Positions 60,564-64,000 of a DNA stretch of 64,000 nucleotides are shown here, piece by piece. Where the stretch lies: positions 868,001 through 932,000 of the forward strand of contig JAXHMA010000006.1 of NCBI GenBank assembly GCA_034521835.1, written 5' to 3'. Numbering within the stretch: the stretch's first letter is position 1; every line of letters begins with the position of its first letter. A program made the translations under genes and the position numbers. The notes below the pieces were generated by a model. It worked only from the letters and a program-made list of their open reading frames with translations. It was not told the origin of the DNA and did not search any database. The stretch comes from JAMQKA01 sp034521835. GTDB lineage: Bacteria; Bacteroidota; Rhodothermia; Balneolales; Balneolaceae.

Positions 60564-61541
60564 ATGGGAAAAGTAAAATATAATGTTCACCCTCAATCCA
60601 TTACGGCCCAACGATTAGATGCCCCTGAAATAATCGATGAGACACGGGACGAATTTCAGAAATTGTGGGAAGAAATGCAGAGTGACGTACCTGAAACTCT
60701 ATATCATTATACAAGTGCCGATGGCTTTTTAGGTATAATTAATTCTCAAAGTATATGGCTAACGAATATAAAATATTTTGAAGATCATACAGAAGGAATG
60801 TATGGGAGAAAACTTTTATTGGATGTCATTGATGAATTAATTGAAATGGATTTTGATGAAAAAAAACAAAGATTCTTAAATCGAATAAAGAAAACTGTTA
60901 CCAATAACTGGGATGATTTTTATGGCAAGATTTATGTCAGTTCTTTTTGTAAAGAAGGTGATGTGCTTAGCCAATGGGAAAGATTTGCTCAAAAGGGTTA
61001 TTGTATTGGGTTAGATATTACAAAAGATACCTATTTAGGTTATTATACTGGTAGTTCTCATTATGCTCTTAACCCTAAAATCACAGAGATAATTTACGAT
61101 AGAGATAAACAAAAAGGATTATTGGAAGATGTTTTAAACAAATGTTTAGAATTATTAGAAACCGAAAATGTTTTTCCTCAAGACTGTAACACTTTAGTAT
61201 TGAATCAAGTAATCCCATGGCTTTTTTCTTTTAAGAATGATTTTTTCAAAAGCGAACATGAGTGGAGATTTATAACAAGTATTGACTGGTTAGCATCTCA
61301 CAAGGAAATGAAATCTAAATCAGAACTTTTATCGTTTAGAGTGAATGATGGTGCTATAATTCCTTATAAATCATTTCGACTATTCAATGATGATTCAAAG
61401 TATGAAGGTACACTACCTTTGGTTGAAATTATCCGAGGACCTAAACTTGATGAATATGAGGCAAACTCGATAAAAAGTTTGCTTAGAAAAAATAGATTGC
61501 CACTGGTTGATATTAATGAATCCAAAATTCCTATACGTTAA
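60564..61541 (+). CDS. DUF2971 domain protein
   Basis: Cytoplasmic protein of 325 residues. The DUF2971 core is clear: LYHYTSADGFLGIINSQSIW, LTNIKYFEDHTEGMYGRKLL, IYVSSFCKEGDVLSQWERFA and GYCIGLDITKD. Codon use is markedly A/T-rich against its neighbours, and it lies right after a tRNA half and beside an IS30, so it is likely acquired. DUF2971 genes are often found in defence-type islands; no experimental function is assumed here. Intact. Confidence 0.85.
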   Translation: MGKVKYNVHPQSITAQRLDAPEIIDETRDEFQKLWEEMQSDVPETLYHYTSADGFLGIINSQSIWLTNIKYFEDHTEGMYGRKLLLDVIDELIEMDFDEKKQRFLNRIKKTVTNNWDDFYGKIYVSSFCKEGDVLSQWERFAQKGYCIGLDITKDTYLGYYTGSSHYALNPKITEIIYDRDKQKGLLEDVLNKCLELLETENVFPQDCNTLVLNQVIPWLFSFKNDFFKSEHEWRFITSIDWLASHKEMKSKSELLSFRVNDGAIIPYKSFRLFNDDSKYEGTLPLVEIIRGPKLDEYEANSIKSLLRKNRLPLVDINESKIPIR

Positions 61542-61652
61542 ACAATATAAAGTTCAGTTTACTTGAATAGCCTCTCTCATCTAATGAAATGCGGATAATT
61601 TATGGCATTAAAATATCAAAAGGCCTAAAATAAGCTAAAATCCTTGCCGTGT

Positions 61653-62654
61653 TCAAGTGACTAATGCAACACAGCGGTGTTTTAGGGTTTGTTGGATAGG
61701 ATTAAGGTAATCAAATTTTCGAATGGGTCGAAAGTTCAGGTACTCCTCGACGCTGTTGATGCGCTGGGGAGAAACCTTTCGCAGATCGGTACCCTTCGGG
61801 AAGAACCGCCTGATCACCCAAATGCGGTTTTCCACGGTTCCTTTGTCTTGGGAGGTATAGGGCCGGGTAAAGTAGGTGTCAGCCCGGAGGGCTTCGGCAA
61901 CATCTTGGTGACGAGCAAAGGCTTTGTCGTTGTCAAAAGTTAACGTTTTGATGAAGCTAGAAGGAATATCCGAAAGCTGATCGATGATGGCCTGGGCCAT
62001 TGGCTGGGCTTTCCTCGAGGTAACTTTTCGGATTTTGGTGAGCAGCGTAGTCCGGTCGGTCAGTACCAGCAGGGCTGATTTATGGGCCTTGCCCATCATC
62101 AGATCGACCTCAATATCGCCCAAGCGGTCTCGCTGTTCGACCACATCGGGACGCTCGGTGATAGGAACCCGCCCTTTGATTCGGCCCCTGTTGTCCTGCC
62201 GGTTACCCCGTTTGGCCTTACGACGACCGTGTTTGAGATGCTTGTAGAGATCCTTGTCGGTGGGATCTCCAGAGCGTTTGGCTTTCCAGATCCACTGGTA
62301 GAGGGTCTCATGGGAGACTCCATCGAAGCCCAGCACGCCCCAGCGGCCGCTGATCAGCTCCGGGGAGAGCTTCTCGGTGGTCAGCCACCGGCGGGCTTGG
62401 TCTTCGAGATCGTCGGTAAACCGCCGGTGTTTGGGCTTATCCCGGTGGCGCCCATTGGTGAACTGCTGGGCGAGGTCAGGGCAATACTGCTTGTCCTGGG
62501 AGCCATCATTGGCTACATTGCGTTTGAGTTCCCGACTGATGGTCGACCGATGTACGCCGATAGTCCGGGCAATCTCGCTTTGGTTATGGCCCGCATCGAG
62601 TAGGGCTTTGATCTGATGACGGTTTTCTTTGCTGAGTTGGGTGTATTCTTGCAT
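61653..62654 (-). CDS. IS30-family transposase
   Basis: Intact transposase of 333 residues from ATG 62654 (MQEYTQLSKENRHQIKALLD). HTH_38 domain with NQSEIARTIGVHRSTISREL; DDE core with Asp in GDIEVDLMMGKAH, Asp in TLTFDNDKAFARHQ and Glu in DKGTVENRIWVIRRFFPKGT. NPIQQTLKH ends the protein inside the left inverted repeat. An upstream ATG at 62726 would add 24 residues from within the terminal sequence and is not preferred. Confidence 0.95.
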   Translation of the reverse strand: MQEYTQLSKENRHQIKALLDAGHNQSEIARTIGVHRSTISRELKRNVANDGSQDKQYCPDLAQQFTNGRHRDKPKHRRFTDDLEDQARRWLTTEKLSPELISGRWGVLGFDGVSHETLYQWIWKAKRSGDPTDKDLYKHLKHGRRKAKRGNRQDNRGRIKGRVPITERPDVVEQRDRLGDIEVDLMMGKAHKSALLVLTDRTTLLTKIRKVTSRKAQPMAQAIIDQLSDIPSSFIKTLTFDNDKAFARHQDVAEALRADTYFTRPYTSQDKGTVENRIWVIRRFFPKGTDLRKVSPQRINSVEEYLNFRPIRKFDYLNPIQQTLKHRCVALVT

Positions 62655-62682
62655 AAGCAACACGAATATAACCCGCTTGGCC

Positions 62683-62713
62683 GAAGACCTCAGGGGCGCG
62701 CCCTGAGGTCTTC
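62683..62713. other. strong hairpin at IS30 right end
   Basis: Perfect 13-base stem gaagacctcaggg/ccctgaggtcttc around gcgcg, 28 bases upstream of the transposase start and inside the element. There is no T run, so it probably blocks translation or structured read-through transcripts rather than terminating them. Confidence 0.6.
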
Positions 62714-62768
62714 CTACGTGTTGCACTTATTACTTGAACTCAGGCTTTCCGTTATTTCTATAGGTACT

Positions 62769-63032
62769 ATACCATATCTTCATATTAAGTGGCCTGACGA
62801 AACCCAAGACAAGATCTATTCTCCCTCCTCTGTTATAGGAGATTATTTTGAGGCCGGTGAGCAGCTCCCGTCAAAATTTTACAGGCTTATATCGGAGGCG
62901 CTAAACGCTGCCATACAGCGGATTAGACAGGTCTATGGATTTGAATGCTCGGCGGCCAGATCGGAACTGTGCAAAATCAAACAAATTATCGATAATTTTC
63001 AGGATAAAGCGAGGCAAATGAAATCCCAATAG
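62769..63032 (+). CDS. MSMEG_0570-family protein (nitrogen starvation response type)
   Basis: About 87 residues. LHIKWPDETQDKIYSPSSVI, DYFEAGEQLPSKFYRLISEA and RIRQVYGFECSAARSELCKI match the order of the MSMEG_0570 family (WPDG...CYSPS...DYF...AL...ASERV...YGF.CS). The only codon that fits the family start (MPxLHIKWPD) is ATA at 62769, so the ATG is mutated or misread, or initiation is unusual. The usual partner genes of the Nit1-type cluster are not beside it; the IS30 lies 29 bases upstream. Confidence 0.7.
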   Translation: MPYLHIKWPDETQDKIYSPSSVIGDYFEAGEQLPSKFYRLISEALNAAIQRIRQVYGFECSAARSELCKIKQIIDNFQDKARQMKSQ

Positions 63033-63100
63033 TCCGCCTGGAATAATCGATCGGATTCAGCGCAAATCTTACAGTATTACCCTGCCTAGAGCAAGACAAA

Positions 63101-63940
63101 TCAATCCACTATAGAGTGACAAATATAATTGGGGATGATGCCGGTAGAGCTAATCTGCAGTTCGGCGTTTTCGCGACGCGTGTTACCCGAGAATACGAGC
63201 ATGGTTTTCAGCCCGAATTTATTACCGCCCAGGATATCTGTATGGAGCGTATCCCCAACCATTAGTATATCACTTCGGTTTACCGCGCCTCCTTCGATCA
63301 GCTGCTCGTAGGCGTACATAAACATCTGGGAGTCTGGTTTTCCAAATTCGATAAATTTTTTGTTCAGTATATCCTGCACCAGTTTGGCGATGCCGCCCGT
63401 GGCTACGGCGACATCATTTTTGGAAACCGGATAATATTGATCGGTATTGGCAACAATAGCCGGTACATTCTTGCGTCGCAAAAAGTTGACCGTGGTATTA
63501 ATATCGTAGTTCCAGTCGAATCCTTCATCATCCAAAAACACGAATGCGGTGATGTCATCGGCATCTTCCAGGTTAATATCGCGCACGGGGATCTTTTCAA
63601 GACCGGATTGCAGGATATATTCAGCTGAACTCTCAGTGCCAAGGTAGGCTATTTTTCCTTCGGTAATCTTGTTTTCCAGAAACTGGCGTGCTAACATACC
63701 GGAGGTGACAATCTCATTCTCATTAATATTGGGCAGGCCCAAATTCGTAAATGCCTCAGCCTGTTGCTCCTGGCTTTTGGAGGAGTCGTTGGTGAGCACC
63801 CGAAACCGGATACCTTCTTCCCGCAGAAACTCGATGGTTTCGTCAACGCCTTTAATAAGGCCTTGGTGATTTTTAAGTACGCCGTAAGAGTCGAGAAATA
63901 CGGCTTTGAATTTGGTGACAATAGATTTAAAATGTCGCAT
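63101..63940 (-). CDS. HAD-IIA family hydrolase
   Basis: Phosphatase-fold protein of 279 residues. Motif I is FKAVFLDSYGVLKNHQ: the nucleophile Asp is present but the usual second Asp (DxD) is Tyr. Motif II is RFRVLTNDSSKS; motif IV is ILMVGDTLHTDILGGNKFGL with the metal Asp; GKPDSQMFMYAYEQL is the IIA-type block. The capping domain includes IAYLGTESSAEYIL. Missing acid at the second position suggests altered activity. Intact; 9 bases after the next gene. Confidence 0.88.
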   Translation of the reverse strand: MRHFKSIVTKFKAVFLDSYGVLKNHQGLIKGVDETIEFLREEGIRFRVLTNDSSKSQEQQAEAFTNLGLPNINENEIVTSGMLARQFLENKITEGKIAYLGTESSAEYILQSGLEKIPVRDINLEDADDITAFVFLDDEGFDWNYDINTTVNFLRRKNVPAIVANTDQYYPVSKNDVAVATGGIAKLVQDILNKKFIEFGKPDSQMFMYAYEQLIEGGAVNRSDILMVGDTLHTDILGGNKFGLKTMLVFSGNTRRENAELQISSTGIIPNYICHSIVD

Positions 63941-63949
63941 GAGATATGC

Positions 63950-64000
63950 TTATAGATTTAATGTGTTTAACAACGGTTCGGGATCAAATTTGTCCTCTAG
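63950..64000 (-). CDS. C-terminal end of a gene running in from the right
   Basis: The minus strand is open from the window edge to a TAA at 63950 and reads LEDKFDPEPLLNTLNL. The 9-base spacing to the HAD-IIA start suggests the two genes are co-transcribed. Too short to identify. Confidence 0.5.
   Translation of the reverse strand, partial: LEDKFDPEPLLNTLNL

Larger units (their letters stand above)
61651..62739 (-). mobile_element. IS30-family insertion sequence
   Basis: Inverted repeats gttcaagtgactaatgcaac (from 61651) and gtgttgcacttattacttga (ending about 62739) flank one intact transposase gene. A strong hairpin stands between the right end and the start codon. No clear short target duplication could be confirmed. 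Confidence 0.85.

Overview
The window looks like a chromosome segment from a Balneolota/Rhodothermota-type member of the Bacteroidota superphylum. This is inferred from gene content and codon character, without a 16S gene. Pointers are the DUF5777-YceI pair, DUF2752-TM2 pair, a suf operon ending in DUF2480, many outer-membrane barrels and lipoproteins, few strong Shine-Dalgarno sites, several TTG/GTG starts, and one promoter close to the Bacteroidota TTTG/TAnnTTTG pattern. About half of the genes carry one or more single-base frameshifts, including metG, accB, accC, efp, sufB, sufD and sufS, which should be indispensable. The simplest reading is residual indel errors in the assembly, so most broken genes are annotated here as one gene with the shift noted.

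Layout. 1-5930 is a mobile zone: two IS4-family copies in the same orientation, an IS3-family element inserted in a CpXC-domain gene, and a membrane-protein gene. 6014-16437 is envelope and signalling: DUF2752/TM2, a secreted/lipoprotein cluster, an ECF sigma factor with a membrane-anchored barrel protein, a DUF4097 protein, a 7TM-PP2C phosphatase and an Omp85-like barrel. 16783-29210 is housekeeping: mltG, a TPR/periplasmic-binding protein, guaA, gcvH, accC-accB-efp, an NSS transporter, metG, a SpoU methyltransferase and greA. 29213-35862 starts with UDP-sugar enzymes (ugd, UDP-glucuronate decarboxylase), then NUDIX, a barrel, a caspase-fold lipoprotein without its catalytic His and Cys, and a DMT transporter. 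36691-43233 is the iron-sulfur assembly operon sufBCDS-nfu-sufA-DUF2480.

43722-49084 is accessory again: IS5 and IS4 remnants and two palindromic repeats around a compact three-gene operon (duplicated-domain membrane protein, DyP-type peroxidase, catalase-like protein). 49224-58280 holds ordinary single genes (DMT transporter, DUF1499, ATP-grasp, UPF0182, SMP-30-like, DUF1801, DUF985). 58487-63032 is a junction zone: a pseudopilin-like operon cut at its 3' end, the 3' half of a tRNA-Arg with its terminator, an AT-rich DUF2971 gene, an intact IS30 element and a lone MSMEG_0570-family gene. The window ends in a HAD-IIA phosphatase.

The most noteworthy items are the peroxidase/catalase-like/membrane triad, the apparent pseudo-caspase, the pseudopilin operon ending at a tRNA-Arg half, and a small terminal-inverted-repeat element present twice, once with a nested insertion. 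No CRISPR array, rRNA or complete tRNA was seen.
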